Source: M3007 sp964621185 (GTDB lineage Bacteria; Bacteroidota; Bacteroidia; Chitinophagales; Saprospiraceae). From it: DNA of 64,000 nucleotides. Each line of letters begins with the position of its first letter. The first letter of the stretch is position 1. The notes below the pieces were generated by a model. It had not been told where the DNA came from and ran no database searches. It saw nothing but the letters and a program-made list of their open reading frames with translations. Made by a program: the position numbers and the translations under genes. Location: assembly GCA_964621185.1 (NCBI GenBank), contig CAZULM010000009.1, forward strand, positions 90,453-154,452, given 5' to 3'. Below, piece by piece: positions 8,728 to 17,650 of this stretch.

Positions 8728-8833
8728 ATACCTCACGCCGCATGGTTTTGTGCATGCCGATCTTTGTAATCGATTGAACATCAGTTGAATCAATCATACT
8801 CAATCACAAAAATCAGGCGAATCATAGCATATG
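8728..8833. repeat. Phased ATC element, copy C (near-identical to copy D)
   Basis: About 100 bp match 48687-48791 with few differences, starting at CCTCACGCCGC and ending near GGCGAATCATAG. ATC words begin at 8769, 8780, 8789, 8793, 8803, 8812 and 8821, i.e. steps of 11, 9, 4, 10, 9 and 9 nt. It lies between two minus-strand genes. Confidence 0.75.
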
Positions 8834-8850
8834 TGTGTCAAGCCAGGGTT

Positions 8851-10374
8851 TCAATCCTTCTTTTTGTAAATTTTGTACTGGAGCGACTCGATGGCCATGT
8901 CCCAAAGTGCCTCGTAAGGTACGATCTCGATCTCGTGGGCCTGGCTTGCTGTGCCGCTTTCCTGGGCTTGCAACTGCTTGAGGTATTTCTCCGCCTTGCG
9001 GCCAGTGGCTTCCCGGTGGAAATTGGCGATCGGTATCTGCAGTAGCATTTTGATAAAGCAGTTGCTCCTGAACGTGTCGCTGTCTTTCAGGTGCCGGCTG
9101 CAATATTTTTCGATCGCTTCGATCCGGTCAACCGATTTTTTGTAGTCTCGGTCGGCAATGGCATACAGGATCTGGATGATAAGGATGCTGATGTTCATGC
9201 CCCGCTTGTCTTTGGCGAAAAGGTTGATATCGTTGATGAACTTGGCCATCTTGAACTTTTTCGACTGCTCGCTCAACACGCTCTCTGGAATTTTCTCCAC
9301 GCGGATGAGGTAGAAGATATAAGCTTGGAAAATGTTCCACATTTCCACGATCTGGGTCTTGTTGCTTTTGAAATGCGGATAGTTGGTCACCTTTTCCCAC
9401 AAATGATAGGCTTCTTCATAATGGGCCGTCTTCATGGCCAGCGAGAAAAACAGCTCCTGGAGCTTGAACCAGTTGAAGGAGCCTTCTTCAAAGTAGTATT
9501 CGCAGCGGTCAATCACTTGTTGGCCCTTCTCGAACTCGCCTAATTGGAGGTAGCAGACCACCAGGTTGTAGTAGAACACTTGCAATGGAAGCCCGCTGTC
9601 GTATTCTTTTTGGTCGAAAAACGCGATGGCATCCTCGCAGAGGCGGGCTGTGTTCACATAGTCGTTCACGCTGTTGTAAATGAGCAAATGCACCATGCGG
9701 CCAAACAGGTGGAGCTTGAACGAGGGGCATTTGGCCATAAACCCCTCCAGTTCCTTGTAGTAGGCCTGGGCCTGGGCCATCACCTCGGTCTTGGTGCTCT
9801 TGCTGTTGGTATATTGCGCCATCAGCTCCGAGTAATAGAATTCTGCCTTGCTCTCCATCAGCCATATCTGCTCATATTCCTGGTATTGTACTTTGATGGC
9901 CTCATATTTGGCGATGTCTCCGTCAACGGTGCTGTACTGCAGCCGTAGCACGCGCAAGATATCAAGGGTCAGCTCCGTAAATTCAAAGGACTGGGCATGG
10001 CGCAGCAGACGCTCCAACTGGTCTATGCCGATGATCTTGGCATTCCTGATCATCAGGGTCATGGCTGCCGACCATTGTTTGTAACACGAAAAGAAAGCTT
10101 TTTGCCGCGTGGAATAGTTGGCGTCCTTGAAGTCAAGCAAAAACAAGGCATTGAGCAGGCGCTCTTTGAGCTTGTTTTTCAGGCTGGTGAGGTTTACGCC
10201 CTCGCTTGCCTTGAAAAGCGCTTTGGCGTCTTCGTCGTTTTCGATTTTCTTGTCCAGCAAGGCATTGAACAATACTTCCATCTTTGAGCCGGGCTCGATG
10301 ATGGATTTCATTACTTCGTTGCTCTTTAGTTTAGTTTTGTTGATTAAACCAACGAGCTCGATGAGATCACGCAT
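8851..10374 (-). CDS. Unrecognised 507-aa helical (TPR-like) cytoplasmic protein
   Basis: I do not recognise this family. The protein has no signal peptide and no membrane segment. It is almost entirely predicted helix rich in Lys, Glu, Leu and Phe, with loosely repeating helix pairs such as 'VFYYNLVVCYLQLGEFEKGQQVI' that look like degenerate TPR units. The N-terminus (MRDLIELVGLINKTKLKSNE) and the C-terminal KIYKKKD are charged. No catalytic motif is visible. A scaffold or protein-interaction role is the most that can be inferred. The promoter -7 is predicted at 10612-10605, giving an unusually long 5' leader of about 220 nt. Its downstream neighbour on the same strand is the rhodanese lipoprotein, separated by phased element C. 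Confidence 0.8.
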   Translation of the reverse strand: MRDLIELVGLINKTKLKSNEVMKSIIEPGSKMEVLFNALLDKKIENDEDAKALFKASEGVNLTSLKNKLKERLLNALFLLDFKDANYSTRQKAFFSCYKQWSAAMTLMIRNAKIIGIDQLERLLRHAQSFEFTELTLDILRVLRLQYSTVDGDIAKYEAIKVQYQEYEQIWLMESKAEFYYSELMAQYTNSKSTKTEVMAQAQAYYKELEGFMAKCPSFKLHLFGRMVHLLIYNSVNDYVNTARLCEDAIAFFDQKEYDSGLPLQVFYYNLVVCYLQLGEFEKGQQVIDRCEYYFEEGSFNWFKLQELFFSLAMKTAHYEEAYHLWEKVTNYPHFKSNKTQIVEMWNIFQAYIFYLIRVEKIPESVLSEQSKKFKMAKFINDINLFAKDKRGMNISILIIQILYAIADRDYKKSVDRIEAIEKYCSRHLKDSDTFRSNCFIKMLLQIPIANFHREATGRKAEKYLKQLQAQESGTASQAHEIEIVPYEALWDMAIESLQYKIYKKKD

Positions 10375-10604
10375 GGTGTCAATTGTTTTAGGATTTGACG
10401 GTCAAGTCCCAACTGCTCGCAATAGCAGAACCATTGGAGCACTGGTAATGTCCAAAACAATCGGATAGGATGTCCAAAAAATTAGGGAAAAGAAACAATG
10501 ACGGATGAAGCGTGTAGGTGCAACGCGTCGAATTTAGAACTTTTCACCAAGGCGGATTAAGAGTTGTCCATGCTTCAAGGAAAACAAGCGGATTAAATTA
10601 CGCC

Positions 10605-10612
10605 CAAAGGTA
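10605..10612 (-). promoter_or_regulatory. -7 promoter element, probably for the 507-aa protein
   Basis: The minus strand reads TACCTTTG here, preceded by a T-run and an AT-rich stretch. It implies a transcription start near 10598, about 220 nt before the start codon. Confidence 0.35.
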
Positions 10613-10937
10613 AAAAAACTATAATAAGTAATGCATAAAGCTTTACCACTTTACTGGTAATTATTTACCAAGGCAAAAAACATACCTAAAGTGGGAAAAT
10701 GCCCCTTGACTGTCCAAATATGCTTAAATGTGACAATTGAGCTTTCTTAAACTTTTCGTATTGAGGGGCTCCTGAGGGGAAAACAGTACATTTAGGGGGG
10801 GCGAGGACGTATGCTGGTGGAAAAACCTTGGGCAGCCCTGTTTATCCAACGCAGCCCCGGAGAGGGGGGGGGCGATTTCAATATCGATTGAGCAACCATC
10901 CTTCGCCAAGGCTCCGGCGGGTAAAGCTGCAACGGGT

Positions 10938-10969
10938 AAAAAAAACGCGGCGCACTTTTGCGCCGCGTT
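10938..10969 (-). terminator. Strong Rho-independent terminator on the minus strand
   Basis: A perfect 11-bp stem (AACGCGGCGCA with TGCGCCGCGTT) and a 4-nt loop are followed, on the minus strand, by a run of eight T. Confidence 0.75.
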
Positions 10970-11284
10970 CGGATTTCCCGTATATAATCTCATGAAAAGT
11001 TTCAAAATAAGGATCAATGATCAACCGCTTTCTGCCCTGTCGCTACCGTTTCTTTTCATTGATGATACAAAAGTGCAACATGTTTTACCACTCGCAAAGG
11101 ACATGTTTTTACATTTGTTGAACGGTTTTTTTAGGCTATTTTGTTCTTATAAAAGAAAAAATAAACATAAATAATTGATTTTTAATTATTTGTATTTAAT
11201 TTTTGAATTGTCGGATAAATAAAAAAACGTTTATTTGTTGACACTTTTAATTGAAAAAAAAGTAAAACTTTTTTTAATTTTTTT

Positions 11285-13393
11285 TCAATCAGCCTTTTTT
11301 GCCTTGAAAACGCCCTCTGGTTGGATGAAATTGGCGTATTCGGCCTGGCCTTTTTCATTCAACTGGAACGCTACACTGAACCCGGAAAGCCCCTTGATTT
11401 TGTACTCCGTGCCGAGAAATGGCAACAGGGTGTACTCTGGCTGTCCGGCGATCTTGACATACAGCGTAGTATTCCTGGCCTCAAAGACGCAATGATTTCC
11501 CCCCGGTCCCTCCAAGGTGTATTTCCCGGCTATTTTTTTGAGGAATCCCGGGTCGGAAAGCATAGCGGGTGCAACTTTTGAGAACACTTCATCTTCCAAG
11601 TTTGGGTCAAGGTTGACGCTCAACTGGTGGACAGCGCCATTGGGGTCGGTGTGGAAGTTGATCATCAGGGTAATACCGTGAATGGTGTCGGCTGCCTTGT
11701 ACACATCGTAATGCCAATGTTCCATGGCAAGGTTGAAACTGTTGAACTTAAGGCTCAGCTGATCGCCAGCCTCCAGGATTTCAATTCGACCGTATCCGGG
11801 ATGTTGATATTCGCCAATATAGTCGGCTTGCTTGTGGCTTGGCTGGGTGCCGGCAACACGGCGTGGCTCCGGTTTTTTTTCTTCCTCCTCTTTTTCTTCG
11901 TTTTTGCCCTCGTCCCCATAAACCCTGGCATACCAATCGCTTCTTTCCAGGCCCAAGACCATATCTGTGGCGTAGCGCGCCAGCACCCCAGTCACACCTG
12001 CCCCATCCTGGTTGCTCAGGATAACCAGGCCAAAATCTTTTACCGGCACCAGGTAAACCAGTGCCGAGAACCCGTCGATATTCCCGCCGTGCTCCACTAC
12101 TTTCAGGCCGCGATGGCGGTATGTCATCCAGCCGAGGGCGTAGGCGGGGTCGTACAGCTCCGGGTTTTTGGCAGATTTGGAGTCGTCCATCAACATCTGT
12201 GGGCGGTGCAGGTGGGCTATCTCAGCAGCGCTGATCACTTGTTTTTCGCCAGCTTTGCCGCCGTTCAAGTTCAATTTCACCCAATGGAGCATTTCTGTCG
12301 AACTGGAATTTATGCTGCCTGCCGGCCCGACAGCATCGATGTTGCGGTAATCGAGTCGTGTGTTCTTTTTGTCTTTGGTCGCATAGCCAAGCGCGAAATC
12401 TTTTGATTTTTGCAGCTCTGTCACCGAAAAATTGCTGTTGGTCATGCCTATCGGGAGGAAAATGTTTTCCTTGGTAAACGCTTCCCAGGTTTTGCCCGAC
12501 AGTTTTTCGATCAGGCAGCCTGCGGTCAGGAACATCAGGTTGTTGTATTGCCAGGTGGTGCGCAGGCTTTTGTTGGGCTTGAGGTAGCGCAGGCGCTCGA
12601 AAATCTGCTGCCGGGTGAAGGCCGCCCCGTACCACATCAAATCGTGCCGGGGCAAGCCCGAGCGGTGGCAGACCAGGTCAACGGCGTTCATTTCTCTGGT
12701 GCTGAAATCGTCGTACAGCTTGAAGTCGGGCATGTACTGCACGATGGGCTTTTCCCAGTCGAGCAGCCCGCGGTCGGCCAGGATGGATAGGCCGGCTGTG
12801 GTAAAAGCCTTGCTGCTGGAGCCGATGGCGAAGAGGGTGTTGGGCGTGACGGGCAGTTTTTTGTCGAGGTCGCGGAGGCCGAAGCCTTCATTGAGTAGGA
12901 CCTTGCCCTCTAACACCATGCCGATGGCCATGCCAGGCGTGTTGCGCAGGGTGCGCAGGGAATCGGCCAAGTGGCGGAAAGCGGCAACCGCCTCGGCAAG
13001 CCTTTTTTCTTTGGCGGCTTTTTCAGCTGCGCTGGCCCGCTCCAGGTTCATGGGGAAGCTTTGGCCCGCCTGGCTGAATTTGCCCTCCAGGCGCTCCGCT
13101 TTTTCGTCGAAATTGCCGGAAAAAGAAGCGTTTGCCGGCACTTCAGGCAGCCTGAAACTCACCTTTTTGCCTTCTATGAGCAGGTCGGCCAGCACCATGT
13201 CCCTGATTTGCTGCACCGGGATGTTGAGGAAGCCTTTCCACTGCCCGGCTTCTTGCTGAAAATGGATGGAAAGCTCCAGTTTCATGCCTGGTATTTCGAT
13301 GGCGCCCTGCCAGTTGCCGGTATAATCGGTTTGGGAAAATGGGGATTGCACCAACAGGAAAAGTGCGGCGCCCAGGAGGAAAAGTCTTTTCAT
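11285..13393 (-). CDS. Exported serine hydrolase (beta-lactamase class C / PBP4* family)
   Basis: From the ATG at 13393 the protein has 702 aa and a signal peptide (MKRLFLLGAALFLLVQSPFSQ). Residues ~22-130 form an extra N-terminal beta domain ('YTGNWQGAIEIPGMKLELS'). The serine hydrolase fold follows, with the SxxK motif in 'AIGSSSKAFTTAG' near residue 190, the YxN motif in WQYNNLMF near 281, and a HGG motif (VVEHGGNIDG) near 432 replacing KTG. The last ~200 residues form another beta-rich domain, as in many D-aminopeptidase/esterase-like members. An upstream in-frame start would add 19 residues without a signal and is rejected. Probable role: periplasmic peptidase or esterase. The substrate cannot be predicted. 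Confidence 0.88.
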   Translation of the reverse strand: MKRLFLLGAALFLLVQSPFSQTDYTGNWQGAIEIPGMKLELSIHFQQEAGQWKGFLNIPVQQIRDMVLADLLIEGKKVSFRLPEVPANASFSGNFDEKAERLEGKFSQAGQSFPMNLERASAAEKAAKEKRLAEAVAAFRHLADSLRTLRNTPGMAIGMVLEGKVLLNEGFGLRDLDKKLPVTPNTLFAIGSSSKAFTTAGLSILADRGLLDWEKPIVQYMPDFKLYDDFSTREMNAVDLVCHRSGLPRHDLMWYGAAFTRQQIFERLRYLKPNKSLRTTWQYNNLMFLTAGCLIEKLSGKTWEAFTKENIFLPIGMTNSNFSVTELQKSKDFALGYATKDKKNTRLDYRNIDAVGPAGSINSSSTEMLHWVKLNLNGGKAGEKQVISAAEIAHLHRPQMLMDDSKSAKNPELYDPAYALGWMTYRHRGLKVVEHGGNIDGFSALVYLVPVKDFGLVILSNQDGAGVTGVLARYATDMVLGLERSDWYARVYGDEGKNEEKEEEEKKPEPRRVAGTQPSHKQADYIGEYQHPGYGRIEILEAGDQLSLKFNSFNLAMEHWHYDVYKAADTIHGITLMINFHTDPNGAVHQLSVNLDPNLEDEVFSKVAPAMLSDPGFLKKIAGKYTLEGPGGNHCVFEARNTTLYVKIAGQPEYTLLPFLGTEYKIKGLSGFSVAFQLNEKGQAEYANFIQPEGVFKAKKAD

Positions 13394-13501
13394 GGCTTGA
13401 AAGTTTGTACAGCCCAAACTTCTGAAAAAACGATTGAAGGCGGGCTGCAATTCGCCGTTTATAGCAAAAAACAGGACGAATGGCGCCGAATCTGCTATTA
13501 T

Positions 13502-14380
13502 TTACGGCGCTGCTCTGTTCATCTTCAGCACGTTCAGCAGGTATTCACCGTAGCCGCTCTTGATGTACTTGTTCCCAAGCGCCTCGAATTGGGCATCATC
13601 GATAAAGGCCATTTCCCAGGCAATTTCTTCGATACAGCCGATTTTCAGGCCCTGGCGCTCTTCGATGGCCTGCACAAATTGCCCGGCCTGCATCAAGGAT
13701 TCGTGGGTGCCCGTGTCGAGCCAGGCATAGCCGCGGCCCATGGCGCGCACCTCAAGCTGACCTTTCTCCAGGTAATATTTGTTGACATCGGTGATCTCGT
13801 ACTCGCCGCGCGGGCTGGGCTTCAAATTTTTAGCCACTTCCACTACCGAATTGTCGTAGAAGTATAGCCCCGGCACGGCGTAATGGCTGCGGGGCTTTGG
13901 GGGCTTCTCTTCAATGCTCAAGGCTTTGAAATTATTGTCGAACTCGACTACCCCGTACCGCTCCGGGTCGGCCACCTGATAGGCGAAAATGATGCCGCCG
14001 TATGGGTTGGCGCAGGAGCGCAGCATATCGCCCAGCCCGGCGCCGTAAAAGATGTTGTCGCCCAAGATCAGCGCACTGGCCTCCTTGCCGATAAAAGGCG
14101 CGCCTAGCACAAATGCTTGCGCCAGGCCATTGGGCTCGTATTGCGGCACATAATCGAAGCGCATGCCCAATTCCGAGCCGTCGCCCAAGAGTTGCTGGAA
14201 CTTAGGCAGGTCTTGTGGTGTAGAGATGATAAGCACCTCGCGTATGCCCACGAGCATGAGCGTGCTGAGCGGGTAGTATATCATGGGCTTGTCGTACACC
14301 GGCATGAGCTGCTTGCTCACGGCGAGGGTCAAGGGGTAGAGCCGGGTGCCCAGGCCGCCCGCGAGGATGATTCCTTTCAT
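13502..14380 (-). CDS. rmlA: Glucose-1-phosphate thymidylyltransferase
   Basis: This 292-aa protein is full length for RmlA, the first enzyme of dTDP-L-rhamnose synthesis (glucose 1-phosphate + dTTP to dTDP-glucose). The nucleotide-binding signature GGLGTRLYPLTLAVSKQLMP occupies residues ~8-27, followed by DKPMIYYPLS. The 'ALILGDNIFYG' segment (Mg2+ aspartate, ~100-112) and 'YAWLDTGTHESL' (~220) are also present. The other rml genes (B, C, D) are not adjacent, so the gene is detached from the usual cluster in this window. It supplies activated sugar for surface polysaccharide. Confidence 0.95.
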   Translation of the reverse strand: MKGIILAGGLGTRLYPLTLAVSKQLMPVYDKPMIYYPLSTLMLVGIREVLIISTPQDLPKFQQLLGDGSELGMRFDYVPQYEPNGLAQAFVLGAPFIGKEASALILGDNIFYGAGLGDMLRSCANPYGGIIFAYQVADPERYGVVEFDNNFKALSIEEKPPKPRSHYAVPGLYFYDNSVVEVAKNLKPSPRGEYEITDVNKYYLEKGQLEVRAMGRGYAWLDTGTHESLMQAGQFVQAIEERQGLKIGCIEEIAWEMAFIDDAQFEALGNKYIKSGYGEYLLNVLKMNRAAP

Positions 14381-14426
14381 AATTTGTTAAATGAGAATTT
14401 GGGGATTCAGAAAATCCTTGCCGTAG

Positions 14427-14510
14427 CTAACGCGCCAATATCAGTTCTTCCACTTCAATGATTGCGGATTGAATGTCGAGCAACCACTTATAAACCTTGT
14501 CTTCTTGCAT
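14427..14510 (-). pseudogene. Truncated HEPN (DUF86-like) toxin remnant
   Basis: A 27-codon frame begins at an ATG inside the end of the MNT gene (overlap of 23 nt) and stops at a TAG. Its product reads MQEDKVYKWLLDI followed by an amphipathic helix ending in VEELILAR, which resembles the first helix of DUF86/HEPN toxins. Position and overlap are exactly those of the HEPN partner in MNT-HEPN operons, but the rest of the ~110-residue domain, including the R-x4-6-H RNase motif, is absent. It is probably a deletion remnant. Confidence 0.45.
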
Positions 14511-14811
14511 AAATGGGCTGTTTCGTCTTCTCGACAATTGTTTTAAAGTACGGGTTTTTCAAAGCTTGTACCTCAATAAGGTCAACTTTCCTTTGAAAGA
14601 GATTGGCCAAAGCATCTCTAAAATCAAAAAAATTGTCTGCGTATTCTTCTGGCAATACATCACCAAACTTTACCACAAAGTCCAAGTCACTATCGGGGCC
14701 AAAGCGCTCGGTTAATGCAGAACCAAACAGTCCAAGCTCAAGAACTTGGTATTCTGCACAAAGTGCTTCTAGCGCGGCTGATTTATCAAAAAAAAATTGG
14801 TTTGCTGCCAT
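14488..14811 (-). CDS. MNT-type nucleotidyltransferase (antitoxin of a HEPN/MNT pair)
   Basis: From the ATG at 14811 this is a 107-aa minimal nucleotidyltransferase. The GSx10DxD motif is intact (GSALTERFGPDSDLDF), and a third acidic residue lies in 'RKVDLIEV'. In known HEPN/MNT systems such proteins neutralise the HEPN RNase by adding AMP to it. The overlapping partner reading frame is truncated (14427-14510), so this is probably an orphan antitoxin. A -7 element TACTTTTG at 14836-14829 lies 18 nt ahead. A longer start adding 12 residues at 14847 is possible but would run over the -7. Confidence 0.82.
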   Translation of the reverse strand: MAANQFFFDKSAALEALCAEYQVLELGLFGSALTERFGPDSDLDFVVKFGDVLPEEYADNFFDFRDALANLFQRKVDLIEVQALKNPYFKTIVEKTKQPIYARRQGL

Positions 14812-14850
14812 GAGTTGAATACCTGTCACAAAAGTAAGGATTTTCAATGT

Positions 14851-16221
14851 TTATACGCGAACCGCTTCCACCTTCTTCGTTTTCCGGCTTTTCTCCGCCA
14901 TAAAGCCCATCACATGGCTCTCGATGGAGGCATCGATGGTGGAAGTGAGCAGCTCGGGCTTGTGCTGCGTCACTGCCTGCAGCCAGTCGCGCACCAGTCG
15001 CCAATCGCCGCCCCCGTGCCCGTCGCCGCTGGAGTTGTCGTACACCACGCTTTTTTTCGTGCGGAAATCGGTGACGGTAAATGTTTCCATATCGCCCACG
15101 ATGTCGCCCATGCTGCCCATCACGCGGGTGCGGCGGCCTTCATAAGACGTAAACGCCTCCATGGAGAAGCTGGCGGTGATGCCGCCCTCGAACTGCATGG
15201 AAGACACATAATGGTCTTCCTGGTTGTTGTCGCTGTGATAAACGCAGCGGCCGTAGTTGGTGCTGCGCAGCTTTTCGAGGATAAAATCGCCGTGCTGGGA
15301 TTTGTCTTCCGGCAGGTCGAACACATAGAGCCGGCCCCGTTCCCGGTAGTAGATCTTCATGGCAGAATAGGGGCAGGTGCTTTCTACGGCGCAGCCGTCC
15401 ATACAGCGGGGGGTGCTGCCGGGGGGCGCGTTTTCTTTGCGGAACCACTTGAGGCTGCCCATCGCCACGATGTCGGTGCAGGGCTTGCCGACGAGCCAGC
15501 GCAGTATGTCGAGGTCGTGGCAGCTTTTGGCCAAGATGATGGGCGTGGTGGCGTTGCGGTCGTGCCAGTTGCCCCGCACGTAGCTGTGGCTCATGTGGAT
15601 ATGCTCGATCGGCTCGATGTGCTGCAGGCTGATGATCTCGCCGATGGCGCCGCTGTGCATGATTTCCCGCAGTTTCACGAAATAAGGGGCGTAGCGCAGC
15701 ACGTGGCATACGGCGACGATGCGGCCTGTTTTTTTGGCAAGTGCAAGGATGTCGCGGCATTCTTTTTCAGAAGGCGAGATGGGCTTTTCCAGCAACACGT
15801 CGTAGCCGGCCTTCAGCGCGGCCATGCAGGGGCCGTAGTGCAGGTTGTCGGGGGTGGTGATCAATACCGCGTCGGCAAATTTAGGTTTTTGGAACACGTG
15901 CTCCCAGGTTGTGAAGCGGTTGGCCTCCGGGATGTTGTGCTTTTTGGCATAGCGCTCATTGCGCAGGGGGATGGGCTCGGCCACGCCGACCACGTCCATC
16001 TCATCGGGGTAGCTGAGCGCGAAATTGCCATATACGTTGCCGCGGTTGCCCGCCCCGAGGGTGACGACCGTGACGGCGCGGGCGGGTTTCACGTGCAGGG
16101 GGTTCGACGACAGCTCTGGTATGAACTGCCGCACATCATCGTAGTCGTTGAACCCCGAAAGCACGGCGGCTCCGGTGGCGGCTCCAAGGGTTTTGAGCAG
16201 TTGGCGGCGAGAAATAGGCAT
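14851..16221 (-). CDS. Tat-exported Gfo/Idh/MocA-family oxidoreductase
   Basis: From the ATG at 16221 the protein has 456 aa. It begins with a twin-arginine signal (MPISRRQLLKTLGAATGAAV), so it is folded in the cytoplasm and exported. The Rossmann motif is VTLGAGNRGNVYG near residue 55, followed by 'VDVVGVAEPIPLRNERYAK'. 'LLEKPISPSEKECRD' gives the family's catalytic EKP motif. Such Tat-exported members usually use NAD(H) on sugars or sugar derivatives; the substrate is unknown here. A promoter with -33 TTG (16285-16283) and -7 TACCTTTG (16262-16255) separates it from the acyl-CoA dehydrogenase gene upstream. Confidence 0.9.
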   Translation of the reverse strand: MPISRRQLLKTLGAATGAAVLSGFNDYDDVRQFIPELSSNPLHVKPARAVTVVTLGAGNRGNVYGNFALSYPDEMDVVGVAEPIPLRNERYAKKHNIPEANRFTTWEHVFQKPKFADAVLITTPDNLHYGPCMAALKAGYDVLLEKPISPSEKECRDILALAKKTGRIVAVCHVLRYAPYFVKLREIMHSGAIGEIISLQHIEPIEHIHMSHSYVRGNWHDRNATTPIILAKSCHDLDILRWLVGKPCTDIVAMGSLKWFRKENAPPGSTPRCMDGCAVESTCPYSAMKIYYRERGRLYVFDLPEDKSQHGDFILEKLRSTNYGRCVYHSDNNQEDHYVSSMQFEGGITASFSMEAFTSYEGRRTRVMGSMGDIVGDMETFTVTDFRTKKSVVYDNSSGDGHGGGDWRLVRDWLQAVTQHKPELLTSTIDASIESHVMGFMAEKSRKTKKVEAVRV

Positions 16222-16254
16222 GATAGAAATTATGCTTTGGCAGTGAACGATGCT

Positions 16255-16285
16255 CAAAGGTAGGAAAGAATGATTTCAAACCCAA
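16255..16285 (-). promoter_or_regulatory. Promoter of the Gfo/Idh oxidoreductase gene
   Basis: On the minus strand, TTG (16285-16283) and TACCTTTG (16262-16255) are separated by 20 nt, the normal Bacteroidota spacing. The start codon is 33 nt downstream of the -7. Confidence 0.6.
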
Positions 16286-17446
16286 TTAAAGCATCGGCAC
16301 ATAAAGCTCCCCGTTCAGCACATTCCGCGACACTACTAAGCGCTGTATCTCCGAGGTGCCTTCGTAGATCTGGGTGATCTTTGCGTCGCGCATCAGGCGC
16401 TCCACATGGTATTCTTTCACAAACCCGTAGCCGCCGTGAATCTGTACGGCCTCCACGGTGTGCTTCATGGCCACCTCGGAGGCGAAAAGCTTGGCCATGG
16501 CTGCGGCCTGGTCGAAATTTTCGCCCTTGTCTTTGAGGTGGGCGGCGCGGTGCACGAGCAGGCGGGCTGCTTCGATGTCGGTAGCCATGTCGGCCAGCTT
16601 GAAGGCGATGGCCTGGTGCTTGGCGATGGGCTTGCCGAATGCGTTGCGCTCTTTGGCGTAGGCGACCGACAGCTCGTAAGCGCCGGCAGCGATGCCCAGG
16701 GCTTGCGCGGCGATGCCGATGCGGCCACCGGAGAGGGTTTTCATGGCGAACTTGAAGCCGAAGCCGTCTTCGCCCAGCCGGTTTTCCTTGGGCACTTTCA
16801 CGTCGGAGTACATGACGGAAGTGGTATCGGAGGCGCGGATACCCAGTTTGTCCTCCTTGGCGCCAATAGCCACGCCCTTCCAGTCTGCCTCCACGATCAG
16901 GCAATTGATGCCGCGGTGGCCTTTTTCGGCATCGGTTTGGGCCATGACGAGGTGCAATCTGGAGGTAGCGCCGTTGGTGATCCAATTTTTGGTGCCGTTG
17001 AGCAGGTAGTGGTCGCCCATGTCAATGGCGGTGGTGCGCTGGCTGGTAGCGTCGCTGCCGGCTTCCGGCTCGGAAAGGCAGAATGAGCCGATCCATTCGC
17101 CGGTGGCGAGTTTGGGCAGATATTTCCGCTTTTGGGCCTCGGTGCCGAACTTTTCCATGCCCCAGCAGACTAAGGAGTTGTTTACCGACATGATGACGGA
17201 GCAGGAGCTGTCCACTTTGGAAATTTCTTCCATGGCCAGCACATAGGAAAGGGTGTCCATGCCGCCGCCGCCGTATTCGGGCGAGACCATCATGCCGAGG
17301 AAACCGAGTTCCCCCATCATTCTTACTTGTTCGGTCGGGTATTGGGCTTTGGAGTCGCGCTCGATGACGCCGGGCTTGAGCTCGTTTTGTGCAAAATCTC
17401 GTGCCGCTTGTTGAACGGCCAGGTGCTCTTCAGTCAGGTGAAACAT
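16286..17446 (-). CDS. Acyl-CoA dehydrogenase (short/branched-chain type)
   Basis: From MFHLTEEH at 17446 the protein has 386 aa, the standard length. It oxidises an acyl-CoA to the 2-enoyl-CoA with FAD, passing electrons to ETF. Visible signatures are 'CLSEPEAGSDATSQRTTA' (FAD/substrate loop, ~130-147), the 'AYAKERNAFGKPIAKHQA' block (~245-262), and the C-terminal QIYEGTSEIQR containing the catalytic glutamate. The pattern fits butyryl- or isovaleryl-type enzymes, but chain specificity cannot be read. No other beta-oxidation gene is adjacent. A -7 TACCTTTG lies at 17478-17471. An in-frame upstream start would only add a proline-rich stretch. Confidence 0.94.
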   Translation of the reverse strand: MFHLTEEHLAVQQAARDFAQNELKPGVIERDSKAQYPTEQVRMMGELGFLGMMVSPEYGGGGMDTLSYVLAMEEISKVDSSCSVIMSVNNSLVCWGMEKFGTEAQKRKYLPKLATGEWIGSFCLSEPEAGSDATSQRTTAIDMGDHYLLNGTKNWITNGATSRLHLVMAQTDAEKGHRGINCLIVEADWKGVAIGAKEDKLGIRASDTTSVMYSDVKVPKENRLGEDGFGFKFAMKTLSGGRIGIAAQALGIAAGAYELSVAYAKERNAFGKPIAKHQAIAFKLADMATDIEAARLLVHRAAHLKDKGENFDQAAAMAKLFASEVAMKHTVEAVQIHGGYGFVKEYHVERLMRDAKITQIYEGTSEIQRLVVSRNVLNGELYVPML

Positions 17447-17650
17447 ATTGAATGGTGGTGGTTGTGGCGGCAAAGGTAACACGTTTGCAAAATTCTGCGG
17501 CTATTGTTTCGGCGGGCTGGGCCTTGGATTTGGCAACGCTGCTGCGTGGAAAAAAATATTTCATCCGGCATGTCACTTATTCTGCCCTTTTCAAATATAC
17601 GGATGTACCGGTTGAAAAACCTTTCCATTCATTCAAAAACAAATTTTACT

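Larger units (their letters stand above)
10375..11284. other. 910-base non-coding gap
   Basis: No reading frame here looks like a real gene. The part nearest the 507-aa gene would be its ~220-nt leader if the minus-strand -7 at 10605-10612 is used. The middle contains a strong minus-strand terminator (10938-10969) that ends an otherwise unexplained transcript. The segment 11090-11284 is very AT-rich with long A and T runs. The terminator is about 320 nt past the stop codon of the serine hydrolase gene, so a read-through 3' UTR or a small RNA is possible. Confidence 0.5.

Noticed and set aside
8769..8824. CRISPR-like array of ATC words
   Set aside because: The repeated word is only 3-4 nt and the steps vary from 4 to 11 nt; there are no constant repeats or spacers and no cas genes in the window.
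10724..11017. 97-codon minus-strand frame
   Set aside because: It runs through the terminator stem and low-complexity sequence; its composition is not protein-like and no start signal is visible.
14797..16263. 488-codon plus-strand frame opposite the Gfo/Idh gene
   Set aside because: Antisense shadow of a well-supported Tat-exported oxidoreductase; His/Val/Ala-rich with no recognisable domain.
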